A stretch of 40,116 bases of DNA from Flexithrix dorotheae DSM 6795 (GTDB taxonomy: Bacteria; Bacteroidota; Bacteroidia; Cytophagales; Flammeovirgaceae): the NCBI RefSeq assembly GCF_000379765.1, contig NZ_KB903452.1, forward strand, positions 178 to 40,293, in the 5' to 3' direction. The notes beneath the pieces were generated by a model, which was given only the letters and a program-made list of their open reading frames with translations, ran no database searches and had not been told where the DNA came from. Numbering within the stretch: position 1 is the first letter of the stretch; every line of letters starts with the position of its first letter. The position numbers were made by a program, and so were the translations under genes. Of this stretch, positions 8,788 through 17,269 are shown piece by piece.

Positions 8788-8998
8788 AAGGTCCCTGCTG
8801 TTTGGCTTGGACCTTTTTGATTTAAAAGGGGAGCAGATATTTTTTTTACAAGCTAAACAAAGATCCTTTGAAGGTAAATAAAAAGAAAGTTGGAAGGGTA
8901 ATTCAGTAAGGATGCTTGAAATTAGATCAATTGATTTCTTTACATAAAATTTAGAATTTTAGGAGTAACAATAAACCAGGATTGTTACTCCTTTTTTT
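8788..8998 (+). ncRNA. candidate small RNA of about 210 nt
   Basis: The interval runs from the predicted start of a good promoter to the end of a strong intrinsic terminator and holds no credible open reading frame; the longest with an ATG is about 11 codons. The 5' end would fold into a hairpin, AAGGTCC (8788-8794) with GGACCTT (8809-8815) and a 14-nt loop, followed by TTT. That hairpin might itself cause early termination. The 3' end is the 12-bp terminator stem. It resembles no RNA family I can name; 6S RNA is unlikely because the 5' and 3' ends do not pair. The rest of the 8299-9163 gap shows no gene. Inference only: no expression or conservation data. Confidence 0.45.
8961..8998 (+). terminator. 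strong intrinsic terminator, plus strand
   Basis: AGGAGTAACAAT (8961-8972) pairs perfectly with ATTGTTACTCCT (8981-8992) across an 8-base loop, and the run of seven T continues to 8998. There is no T-tract on the minus strand, so it does not serve the permease gene that ends at 9164 from the other side. Confidence 0.75.
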
Positions 8999-9163
8999 CT
9001 CCTCTATGGCTATTCCAAAATAGGCTTAAAAGCTAACCTGTTTGGGCTTCCGATTCACCTAAATAGTCTAAGCTATTAAAGGTTTTGAAATAATGTGAAT
9101 GGTAAAAAAGTAAAAGTTCCGAATATGGACTGGATAGCCAAAGTCCACATAGAAGATGGCTTT

Positions 9164-11752
9164 TCATTCATCTTTAAGCAATAATATTGGGTCAAAAAGT
9201 GATGCTTTAAGTGCCTGGAAACCGACTGTCAATATGGCTATTAGAAAGGTCAAAAAGCCTGCAGCAAAGAAAAACCACCATTCCATATCTATTTTATATG
9301 CAAAATTTTCAAGCCAATTATTCAACATAAAATAACTTAACGGCAAGCCTATAATAATTGAAATTAAAACTGATTTCGTTAGGTCATTGGTGAGTTTTAC
9401 GGTTAAGTCCATTGAGGAAGAACCAAAAATTTTCCGAATTCCAATTTCCTTCCCTTTCCGTTCTAAAGTAAATGCGGCAAGACCAAAAAGCCCAAGACAA
9501 GAAATGATGATGGCAATGGCAGCAAAATAACCTGCTAAGATGGATACCCTATTTTCAGCTTCATACATTTTTTGATATTCATCGTCTAAAAATTTATAGG
9601 TTAAATTCACTCCAGGATTAAAAGTCTCATGTAACTCACTTATGGTTTGAATACCCTCCTGCAATTTACCCGCTTCCAGTTTCACCATGATATTTCGGGT
9701 ATGGTTATTTCGCAAAATAAAAAAGATAGGCTTCACCGCTTCATGAAAAGAGTCGAAATGAAAATCTTTTACTATACCAATGATTTCTACCTGATTACCC
9801 CATAATTCAACTTTTTTTCCTAAAGGATTTTCCAGGCCCATAAATGCGATGGCAGCTTCATTAAAAATGATTTTGTCCGACTCGGATTGACTGTCCGGCA
9901 TAAAATTTCTGCCTTCTTTGAATTCAATATCCATGGTTTTAATGAAATTGGGCGTAACCTGCATATTTTCAAATTCCGTCCGATCATTGGGGTCTTTTCC
10001 CGGCCATTGTATACCATAAGTACCGCCATTATGCCCGGTCATATTATGGTTAGAGCCTGCGGCATTTTTTAAGTTAGGTTTGGTGGATAACTCACTTAAA
10101 AATGTTTGAAATCTGGAACTGTCCCTCAAAGCTCCTTCTACATTCATGATCAATACGTTATCATTATTATAACCCAGGTTTTTTGTCTGAGTATAAGAGA
10201 TTTGCTCATAAACTACAATCACTGAAGCGATCAATACCACAGACAATGTAAACTGAAAAGTGACCAATCCTTTTCTAGCCCATGATTCACCTGTTGATTT
10301 ATGATTACCCCCTTTTAAAACTTGTATGGGTTTAAACTTGGATAAATAGAAAGCAGGGTAAATTCCTGAAAGTAAAGCAGTAATACAAATGATTAATATA
10401 GTCCCTGTTATTAGTTGATAATCCGGATTTAATGATAAGTTTTTATCGACTATTAGATTGAAAGAAGGCAGGATTAACCAGACTAAAAGGTATGCCATGA
10501 CCATTGCAATAATGACTAGCATGAATGAATCCACCAAATACTGAAATACAAGAATCCCTTTATTTACACCGATTGTCTTTTTTACTCCGACCTCTTTTAA
10601 TCTACGCGAGGCTCTGGCGGTGGATAGGTTCATAAAATTAATGCAGGCAATAACCAGGATGAAAAGAGCTATGGTACTAAACATTTTTACATATTCGATC
10701 CTACCACCTGCAACTTTTCCATTCTCATATTTTCCATTTAAATACCTATCGGAGAATTTAGCGATAAATGGACTGCGGTGTTTCGCATTTCCTTCAGTTT
10801 TATCTCTCACTAAATCATATATTTTTTTATTGAAAGCATCAATATCTGCTCCTTCTTTCATGAGCAGGTAAGTTCGTGGGGCTGTGTTGTACCAGTTCTG
10901 GACCCATTCATTATTATCCCAAAAATGTTCAAAGGTCAGCATAAAATCATATTGTACTGAAGAAGTTGCAGGCAGTTTTTTAAAAATCCCGGCCACTTGA
11001 AAAAGTGTATTTCTATCCACCTCAATCATTTTTCCGGTTATATTTTGGGTATCACCAAAGAAGCGTAATGCCAGTTCGTCCGAGATGATGATGTTATTTT
11101 TGTCTTCTAATAATTTGTATTTATCCCCTTCTATAATATCTAAACTAAATAAATCAAAATAATTTTTACTCACATAAATACCATCAGCTTTAGTGTTATT
11201 GTCCTCCCAGGAAAGATTGTAATTAGTAACCCAGGTAGTGGTTACGGCTTTTTCTACTTCAGGATATTCTTCCTCCAAAGCTTTTGCGGTAGGACCCGCT
11301 GAGGTAATTCTGGTAATCATCCCATTGCCCTGATCAACATTTTCCATGTATTGGTATAACCTGTCTTTATTTGTATGGTATTGGTCTATGGAAATTTCAT
11401 CATTTACCCACAGATAGATGAAAAGCACACAAGCCAATCCACTTGTTAACCCAAGCAGATTGATCAGGAAAAAACTTTTGTTTTTTAAATGATTACGGAA
11501 TGATATTAAAAGATTATGTTTAAAGATTTCCATGCGATTAGGAGTTTTTAAAAGTACAAATGATCGAATAATGCCGGGTCGAAAAAGCAGTAATACATCT
11601 TTGCAAAAAAGAAGGTCGGCTTTCTTCTTTCCGCTCTCTTCCATTCTTCTGGTATAGAGTTGAAATAAATCACCTTCAATATCCGGCAGGTAATCCAGCT
11701 TACAAAACCACCTTAAAAAGGCAATGGCTAAGCGTGGGGGCATAGATTTCAT
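9164..11752 (-). CDS. ABC transporter permease, FtsX/MacB type with prefix domain
   Basis: An 862-residue inner membrane protein. Residues 1-75 (PPRLAIAFLRWFCKLDYLPDIEGDLFQLY onward) form the permease prefix domain seen in Bacteroidota FtsX proteins paired with PadR regulators. A transmembrane helix at about 95-115 leads into a MacB-type periplasmic domain. The first FtsX domain of three helices follows (ALFILVIACINFMNLSTARASRRLKEVGVKKTIG), then a second periplasmic domain and a second FtsX domain near the C-terminus (CLGLFGLAAFTLERKGKEIGIRKIFGSS). Such proteins are thought to be mechanotransmission or peptide-efflux permeases working with a MacB-like ATPase, but no ATPase is adjacent. The PadR gene ends 6 bases upstream, so the two are one operon. 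Confidence 0.9.
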   Translation of the reverse strand: MKSMPPRLAIAFLRWFCKLDYLPDIEGDLFQLYTRRMEESGKKKADLLFCKDVLLLFRPGIIRSFVLLKTPNRMEIFKHNLLISFRNHLKNKSFFLINLLGLTSGLACVLFIYLWVNDEISIDQYHTNKDRLYQYMENVDQGNGMITRITSAGPTAKALEEEYPEVEKAVTTTWVTNYNLSWEDNNTKADGIYVSKNYFDLFSLDIIEGDKYKLLEDKNNIIISDELALRFFGDTQNITGKMIEVDRNTLFQVAGIFKKLPATSSVQYDFMLTFEHFWDNNEWVQNWYNTAPRTYLLMKEGADIDAFNKKIYDLVRDKTEGNAKHRSPFIAKFSDRYLNGKYENGKVAGGRIEYVKMFSTIALFILVIACINFMNLSTARASRRLKEVGVKKTIGVNKGILVFQYLVDSFMLVIIAMVMAYLLVWLILPSFNLIVDKNLSLNPDYQLITGTILIICITALLSGIYPAFYLSKFKPIQVLKGGNHKSTGESWARKGLVTFQFTLSVVLIASVIVVYEQISYTQTKNLGYNNDNVLIMNVEGALRDSSRFQTFLSELSTKPNLKNAAGSNHNMTGHNGGTYGIQWPGKDPNDRTEFENMQVTPNFIKTMDIEFKEGRNFMPDSQSESDKIIFNEAAIAFMGLENPLGKKVELWGNQVEIIGIVKDFHFDSFHEAVKPIFFILRNNHTRNIMVKLEAGKLQEGIQTISELHETFNPGVNLTYKFLDDEYQKMYEAENRVSILAGYFAAIAIIISCLGLFGLAAFTLERKGKEIGIRKIFGSSSMDLTVKLTNDLTKSVLISIIIGLPLSYFMLNNWLENFAYKIDMEWWFFFAAGFLTFLIAILTVGFQALKASLFDPILLLKDE

Positions 11753-11758
11753 AAAGCA

Positions 11759-12091
11759 TTATTTTAAGTTTAATACAATTCTGGGAAGTGCGCTCCAAAG
11801 TTTCTCTCTTGATTCTTTTGTATCCGCCAATGTATTTCTGCCATAAGCTGTAATGGTAAAGAATAGCTTAGGCCGACCTCCTCTGGAAGCTTCAGTTTCC
11901 CCGTGATGACTGGTTAAAAGTCCTTTTTTTTCTAACCTCCTAAGGGTAGTCTGTAAAGCACCCACACTTACTTTCCTTTCTAGTCTGCTTTCAATTTCAT
12001 CTTTAATGGTTATGCCATAAGCATTTCCATGAAGGATACCTACAGTTAATAAAACTATTTCTTCAAACTCACCTATCTTAGGATATTTCAT
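11759..12091 (-). CDS. PadR-family transcriptional regulator
   Basis: A winged-helix regulator of 110 residues from the ATG at 12091; a TTG two codons further upstream (12097) is possible, but the ATG gives the usual MKYPKIGEFEEIVLLTVGIL start. The PadR core is clear: HGNAYGITIKDEIESRLERKVSVGALQTTLRRLEKKGLLTSHHG, then the wing RGGRPKLFFTITAYGRNTL. It is co-transcribed with the FtsX permease, a pairing that recurs across Cytophagales, and most likely represses both. A 9-bp-arm dyad lies 2 bases upstream of the ATG and is the likely operator. Ligand unknown. Confidence 0.88.
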   Translation of the reverse strand: MKYPKIGEFEEIVLLTVGILHGNAYGITIKDEIESRLERKVSVGALQTTLRRLEKKGLLTSHHGETEASRGGRPKLFFTITAYGRNTLADTKESREKLWSALPRIVLNLK

Positions 12092-12093
12092 AA

Positions 12094-12116
12094 GCAATAC
12101 TATTTTGTAGTATTGC
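12094..12116 (-). promoter_or_regulatory. probable PadR operator
   Basis: GCAATACTA (12094-12102) and TAGTATTGC (12108-12116) are perfect inverted 9-bp arms with a 5-base spacer, directly in front of the PadR start codon at 12091. Position and symmetry suit a dimeric winged-helix autorepressor. No clear TAnnTTTG box is visible; TAGCTTTA lies further upstream. In the remaining 12117-12557 I see no gene. Confidence 0.55.
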
Positions 12117-12557
12117 GAATAAAGCTATTGATTAATCATAAAGCAAATGAATATCATTAAAGGCGTCTTTCCATTACAGGAACGGTGGTAACAGGATGTT
12201 TTGTGGTAAAACCTTTACTCGTACCGTTAATACAGAATTTGCTACCGGGATTTAGAAGAAATGATTTTTGAAAGCGGGATCTAAGTAGATCGTACTAGTT
12301 TTTTCAAAGGTAAAAAAATAGGTTACTGAATTACAAAAATGCTATGGGTAGTCACAGAAAGTATAATTATTATGATTCCTGAGCGTGGCTGAAACTAATG
12401 TCAGGGATAAAGGAAAGGGGAAATCATATGCTAAATAAGGCTAAACTGAAAAGTAATCCACCACTATAAGCTTTACACATTTACTTCTGATTTAAAAGAA
12501 AAATTTCCTTTTTTTTCATGGCTGTCAGGGCAAAAAAGGTATTTTCTAAATTATTTT

Positions 12558-12572
12558 TGCAACAACATTGCA
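12558..12572 (+). promoter_or_regulatory. upstream operator-like dyad, TGCAA-N5-TTGCA
   Basis: TGCAACAACATTGCA is an inverted repeat with half-sites TGCAA and TTGCA. It contains the -33 TTG (12568-12570) of the operon promoter. Its centre is 38 bases from that of a second, near-identical dyad at 12596-12610. The bound factor is unknown; a metal-responsive Fur-family repressor is one candidate because the operon encodes a siderophore-type receptor. Confidence 0.55.
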
Positions 12573-12597
12573 GTTACGCTATTTCCCATTATGTTTG
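12568..12597 (+). promoter_or_regulatory. promoter of the ABC/TonB receptor operon
   Basis: TTG at 12568-12570, a 19-base spacer, then TATGTTTG at 12590-12597, an exact fit to TTG-N19-TAnnTTTG. The predicted start at about 12603 leaves a leader of some 18 bases before the ATG at 12621. Both elements touch the two TGCAA dyads. Confidence 0.65.
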
Positions 12598-12610
12598 CAA
12601 CAATGTTGCA
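12596..12610 (+). promoter_or_regulatory. downstream operator-like dyad, TGCAACA-N-TGTTGCA
   Basis: TGCAACAATGTTGCA has perfect 7-bp arms around one base. It overlaps the last two bases of the -7 box and the predicted transcription start, so an occupied site should block initiation. Confidence 0.6.
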
Positions 12611-12620
12611 TTAAAGTTTC

Positions 12621-13322
12621 ATGGAAAATATGCTAGAAGCCATCAATCTATCCAAAAAATATGACGAACAGCTTGCACTTGCAGATTTGAGTCTAACAGT
12701 TGCCCCGGGTGAAGTTTATTGTCTCTTGGGACAAAATGGGGCAGGTAAGACCACTACAATCAACTTATTCCTTGGTCTCATCAAGCCGACAGGTGGGAAA
12801 GCCTTAATTAATGGGGTTGAGGTAAATTCCGCAGGCAATACCCGATCAATGATTGCTTATATCCCTGAAGTAGTACAGCTCTATGGTAATATGAACGGGA
12901 TCGAAAATCTGGAGTTTTTCAGCAAGCTTGCAGGGTTTAACCATACTAAAAAGGAACTCGTTTCTCTACTTCATAAGGTTGGATTGAAAGCAGAAGCCCA
13001 TACGAAAAGACTTTCATCCTATTCAAAAGGAATGCGCCAAAAGGTCGGAATTGCCATTGCACTTTCTAAAAATGCACAAGTCATTTTTATGGATGAGCCT
13101 ACATCCGGGCTAGACCCAAAAGCGACAGATGAGTTTACTACTATTTGTAAGGAACTTGCCCAAGAGGAAAAATCTATTTTTATGGCAACACACGACATCT
13201 TCAATGCGGTGAATGTGGGGACTACCATAGGGATAATGAAGGAAGGGAGACTGGTTTATTCCACTGGAACTTCCAATGTAAGTGCAAACGAATTACAAGA
13301 ATTATATCTAAAATCGATTTAG
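12621..13322 (+). CDS. ABC transporter ATP-binding protein (ABC-2/NosF-like)
   Basis: A 233-residue ATPase with Walker A GQNGAGKTT (37-45), a modified signature YSKGM (134-138, in place of LSGGQ), Walker B VIFMDEP (D158, E159) and the switch His in ATHD. The YSKGM form and CcmA/NosF-like length point to the ABC-2 class, which fits the two ABC-2 permeases two genes downstream. It should power that heterodimeric permease on the cytoplasmic side. It is the first gene of a four-gene operon, 2 bases from the TonB receptor gene. Starts at 12621 or 12630 are both possible; no Shine-Dalgarno is seen. Transport direction is unknown. Confidence 0.9.
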   Translation: MENMLEAINLSKKYDEQLALADLSLTVAPGEVYCLLGQNGAGKTTTINLFLGLIKPTGGKALINGVEVNSAGNTRSMIAYIPEVVQLYGNMNGIENLEFFSKLAGFNHTKKELVSLLHKVGLKAEAHTKRLSSYSKGMRQKVGIAIALSKNAQVIFMDEPTSGLDPKATDEFTTICKELAQEEKSIFMATHDIFNAVNVGTTIGIMKEGRLVYSTGTSNVSANELQELYLKSI

Positions 13323-13324
13323 TA

Positions 13325-15820
13325 ATGAAGACCAAATTATTACTTTCCATCGTATTTTTTAGTGTTGTTTTACAATCCTATTCTCAGATGAGAGTAACTG
13401 GTAATGTGACAGATCAACAAGGAGAAGCTTTGCCAGGGGTTTCTGTTTCGCTTACGAAAAATAATCAGGTAGAGGGAGGGATAACCGATGTGAATGGGGA
13501 TTTTAATATTTCTCTTGAAAGTAAAGGAACTTATACCTTAGAATTAAGATATATAGGCTTTAAATCACACTCACAGACGCTTGTAGTTGAAGAAAACAAA
13601 ATTTATAATTTAGGGGAAATCAAACTCGCTGAGGATGCGATTCAATTGCAGTCAGTGGAGATAATTGGTCGTGCAAGAGAGGATTATAATAGTGATTATT
13701 CATTTTCAGCTTCAAAAGTTGCGATTAAAAACCGGGAAATGCCACAGGCCATTTCAACGGTCACTAAAGAGTTTATCAACGATCGTCAGGCATTTCAATT
13801 GGCGGATGCAGTGAAGGCAGTAAGTAGTGTGACTTCTACCGGAAATTATAATCACTTTAACATTCGAGGGATAACTCAGGCAGAAGATGGGCAGGTTATC
13901 AATGGAATGCGAACGAGGCAGTATTATTTCCTTCAGCCCATTACTGCACACATCGAGCGGGTGGAGGTTATTAAAGGACCTTCCTCGGTTACATTTTCCA
14001 GTGTCGATCCAGGTGGTACGGTAAATATGGTGACCAAGAAGCCATTGACTGAGACCAGAAACGAGGTGTCTTTTTCAGCTGGGAGTTTTGGAACAATAAG
14101 AGGTGCTGCAGATTTTACAGGATCCCTTAACGAAAATGAAACGCTGCTTTATCGATTCAATACAGCTTTTCAGGAGGCTCGGTCCTTTCGGGACTTAGTT
14201 CAAAATAATGCTTTTTTAATTACTCCTTCGATTAGTTTCTTACCAAATAGCTCAACGGCTTTAAATGCAGAAGTAATTTACAGCAGTGGTGTGGGTAATT
14301 TGGACAGAGGTCAACCCATTTTTGGGAGAATCAATGGTGCGTATGATTTAAATAGTACTGATATTTCTGCGAATGTTGGAGCTTCAAACGATTACTATAA
14401 GTCTAAGGAATTGACCGTAATGGCAAACTTCACCAAGTCTTTTACTGAGAAATTTGGTTTTAATGCTTCTTACATGAAGCAGACATGGAAAGAAGATCTA
14501 ACTGAACACAGAACAGAAAACACTGCTGCAGTGGATATTGATGGGAATGCTATACCAACTTTGGCAGCAATGCGATATGTAGAGCGCCAACAGTTTTGGG
14601 ATACCGACAATTTCAATGCATTTTTTAATGTCGATTTGAAAAGTAATAACGTCACCAATAAATTACTGCTTGGATATGATGGCAGTAGATGGGAGCGTTC
14701 GATTGGTGGTGGGCAAAACTCGGCTCGAAGGTATTTAAAAAATGATGGAACAGCAGCTTCATACGATCCGTCTAACGCGGATGATTTCCAGATGATGGAA
14801 GTGGACGGAGTCACAATGCCAGTCCCAAATGTACCTCATTTTGATCTGATCAATCAGTCAAACGGCATCAGGGTGACAAAAGATTACGTGATTGGTGAAT
14901 TTGAAATACCAGCTAATTTGACAACTACCCACGGGGTTTACATCCAAAATCAATTTAAAATAGGTAAATTTTCTGCCCTGTTAAATCTTAGATATGAATG
15001 GTTTACTGATATTTTTGATTATAAAGGAGATGAGGAAAAGTTTGACAATAAGGCCTTTATTCCAAGGATTGGGTTAACCTATGAAATAACAAATGGATTA
15101 AGTGCTTATGCCACTTATCTTGAAGGTTTTCAACCTCAGACAAATACTGTTACCTTATCTCCAGCCACAGAAGGTTTTTTCTGGGCCGCTTCTCCGGGAA
15201 ATTTTGATCCATTATTAAGTGATTTGAAAGAGGTTGGGTTGAAAGGGGAGTTTTTTAAGGGTAAAGTTCAATCAAATTTAGCTGTGTTTCAGATAACTCA
15301 GAAAAATTTGTTGCTTGGAGATACATACGATTTGGAAAACTTAACTACCAGAGGTGAACAAAGAAGCCGAGGTTTTGAATGGGACTTTTCGGGATACATT
15401 TTGCAAAATTTTCAAGTAGTTGCTTCATATGCCTTTACCGATGCAGTAATCATTGAGGACAATGAAGAGGCCCTTATCGGAGAACGCGTTGGGGGGGCTC
15501 CTAAACACAGTGCTAATTTTTGGGGGAGATATGATCTTGTAAACGGGGCTTTAAAAGGGTTAGGTATTGGTTTCGGTGTAGAGTACAGGGGAGATAAATA
15601 TTCCTGGTATTCCTATTCTACAAATGACCGATTGTTATTGCCTGAATACACAGTTTTAGATGGAGCATTGTATTACAGACCAGTAAATTCGGATATCCAG
15701 CTTATCCTGAAGGTGAACAATATCACCGATAAAACCTATTGGTCCGGGGCATTGAATCAATTTAGGCTGGCTCCCGGAACACCCCGAAACTTATTAATGA
15801 CTGTTACCTATAAGTTCTGA
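13325..15820 (+). CDS. TonB-dependent receptor, siderophore type
   Basis: An 831-residue outer membrane receptor. The signal peptide MKTKLLLSIVFFSVVLQSYSQ is followed by a CarboxypepD_reg-like domain (about 22-95: VTGNVTDQQGEALPGVSVSL), then the plug (about 125-240: PQAISTVTKEFINDRQ, FNIRGI, ERVEVIKGPSSVTFSSVDPGGTVNMVTKKP), and a beta-barrel ending in the aromatic residue of LLMTVTYKF. The plug pattern is that of the FhuA/FhuE-type siderophore receptor family rather than of SusC. It should import an iron- or other metal-chelate using TonB energy. It lies between the ABC ATPase (2-base gap) and the two ABC-2 permeases (5-base gap), an unusual position that suggests one transport pathway. Ligand unknown. 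Confidence 0.9.
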   Translation: MKTKLLLSIVFFSVVLQSYSQMRVTGNVTDQQGEALPGVSVSLTKNNQVEGGITDVNGDFNISLESKGTYTLELRYIGFKSHSQTLVVEENKIYNLGEIKLAEDAIQLQSVEIIGRAREDYNSDYSFSASKVAIKNREMPQAISTVTKEFINDRQAFQLADAVKAVSSVTSTGNYNHFNIRGITQAEDGQVINGMRTRQYYFLQPITAHIERVEVIKGPSSVTFSSVDPGGTVNMVTKKPLTETRNEVSFSAGSFGTIRGAADFTGSLNENETLLYRFNTAFQEARSFRDLVQNNAFLITPSISFLPNSSTALNAEVIYSSGVGNLDRGQPIFGRINGAYDLNSTDISANVGASNDYYKSKELTVMANFTKSFTEKFGFNASYMKQTWKEDLTEHRTENTAAVDIDGNAIPTLAAMRYVERQQFWDTDNFNAFFNVDLKSNNVTNKLLLGYDGSRWERSIGGGQNSARRYLKNDGTAASYDPSNADDFQMMEVDGVTMPVPNVPHFDLINQSNGIRVTKDYVIGEFEIPANLTTTHGVYIQNQFKIGKFSALLNLRYEWFTDIFDYKGDEEKFDNKAFIPRIGLTYEITNGLSAYATYLEGFQPQTNTVTLSPATEGFFWAASPGNFDPLLSDLKEVGLKGEFFKGKVQSNLAVFQITQKNLLLGDTYDLENLTTRGEQRSRGFEWDFSGYILQNFQVVASYAFTDAVIIEDNEEALIGERVGGAPKHSANFWGRYDLVNGALKGLGIGFGVEYRGDKYSWYSYSTNDRLLLPEYTVLDGALYYRPVNSDIQLILKVNNITDKTYWSGALNQFRLAPGTPRNLLMTVTYKF

Positions 15821-15825
15821 TTCAC

Positions 15826-17265
15826 ATGAGAGGAAAAGTACTTCTATTGATCGCCAGGCAGTTTTGGACTGGTGTATTTAAATCAAAAGCAATCTATATG
15901 TTGCTGGGATTGATGGTTTTGCTTCTATTCTATGCTGCTTTTGGTGGTATACGATATCACAATCAAAACCACTTTCGGGAGAGCAACCAGCAAATAGCCA
16001 GAGATAGTTGGGAGGCAAATCCGGATAAGCATCCGCATCGGATGGCGCATTTTGGAACCTTTGCTTTCCGTTTGAAACATCCGCTTAGCATCTTCGATTT
16101 TGGTATTGAAAGCTTTACTGGAAATGCCGTATTTCTTGAAGCTCATAAACAAAATATGGTCAATTTTTCAGAAGCGAGTTTTTCCACCAGCCTTATTCGC
16201 TTTGGAGAACTAAGTATGGCAATGATTCTACAAATCATTTTACCATTGATAATTTTCTTTATAGGTTATGCAGCCATTGTAGCAGATCGGGAAAATGGAA
16301 CTTTAAAGATTTTATTGACTCAGGGGGCTACCTGGAAAGAAGTACTTTTTGGTAAAGCGATTGGATTGTTTAGTATTTCCTCCTTGTTCTACTTACCATT
16401 TGTTTTACTTATGGTTTTTATTCTAATTTCTGAGAATCATACCATTGCTGATGATTGGATTCGGCTATTCATTCTATTGAGTTCGTATTTGCTTTACATA
16501 GCAATACTTGCTATGTTCACAATGATTGTTTCTGTTAGCAGTCAGACCTCAAAAAATGCCTTAGTTAAGTTATTAGGGTTGTGGCTTTTGTTCGTAGTGG
16601 TGCTACCCAGGACTTCCCAGGCAATTGGAGCCTATTTGCATCCAACACCAACTAAGTTGGAATTTAAAGGTAATATTGAAGAAGAAGTCATCCAGTTTGG
16701 TGATAGCCACGACCCCGATGATCCCTATTTTACATCCATACGCGATTCAGTTCTAAGTGTTCACAATGTACAATCGACCAACGAGTTGCCATTCAATTAT
16801 GCTGGCTTTCAGATGTTTGTAGGTGAAAAAATCAGCGCGGAAATTTATAAAAGGCACCACAGTAAACTTCTGGATCAGTACAGAAATCAAAATCAATTAA
16901 CCAAATGGTTAGCAATGATCAACCCCTATTTAGGAGTGAAAAATTTATCAATGGCACTTTGCGGAACGGATTTGGAATCGTATGTGGGCTTTCAGAATGA
17001 AGCAGAGATGTATCGCTATAATTTGGCTCAAACGATGAATGAACTACAGATAAAACATATCAAGGCCAATGTGTCCAGTTCTGAGGGGGCGGTGAATGTG
17101 ATAGATAGAAATGAATGGAAGGCAATTCCTGATTTTTCTTACGAATACCCTACTGTCGGACCAGCACTAAGGAATGAAATGATTGCTATCCTCTCAATAT
17201 TGTTTTGGGCTCTGATTTCTGTGGGGTTGATGAATTATTGGTCTAAAAAAGCAAGTGCAATTTAA
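15826..17265 (+). CDS. ABC-2 permease, DUF3526 family (first of pair)
   Basis: A 479-residue inner membrane protein. TM1 is near residues 24-42 (AIYMLLGLMVLLLFYAAFGGI). A large extracytoplasmic domain carries the family signature PDKHPHRMAHFGTFAFR, then FDFGIESFTGNAVFLEAHKQN and FSEASFSTSLIRFGELSMA. Helices follow at about 140-160, 185-205, 213-240 and 245-262, a second soluble region, and a last helix at the C-terminus. The cytosolic loop DRENGTLKILLTQGATWKEVLFGK is the ABC-2/NosY coupling segment. The protein belongs to the multicopper-enzyme-maturation permease group (COG1277-like). With the next gene it should form a heterodimer driven by the ATPase at the head of the operon. Substrate unknown. 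Confidence 0.82.
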   Translation: MRGKVLLLIARQFWTGVFKSKAIYMLLGLMVLLLFYAAFGGIRYHNQNHFRESNQQIARDSWEANPDKHPHRMAHFGTFAFRLKHPLSIFDFGIESFTGNAVFLEAHKQNMVNFSEASFSTSLIRFGELSMAMILQIILPLIIFFIGYAAIVADRENGTLKILLTQGATWKEVLFGKAIGLFSISSLFYLPFVLLMVFILISENHTIADDWIRLFILLSSYLLYIAILAMFTMIVSVSSQTSKNALVKLLGLWLLFVVVLPRTSQAIGAYLHPTPTKLEFKGNIEEEVIQFGDSHDPDDPYFTSIRDSVLSVHNVQSTNELPFNYAGFQMFVGEKISAEIYKRHHSKLLDQYRNQNQLTKWLAMINPYLGVKNLSMALCGTDLESYVGFQNEAEMYRYNLAQTMNELQIKHIKANVSSSEGAVNVIDRNEWKAIPDFSYEYPTVGPALRNEMIAILSILFWALISVGLMNYWSKKASAI

Positions 17266-17269
17266 TATT

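Noticed and set aside
9127-9150. Weak hairpin after the FtsX permease gene (TGGACT/AGTCCA)
   Set aside because: Only 6 paired bases and a distant T-rich stretch; not enough to call a terminator.
12117-12557. Possible decayed gene between PadR and the ABC operon
   Set aside because: Short protein-like pieces exist in several frames, but none forms a recognisable motif or a frame longer than about 30 codons.
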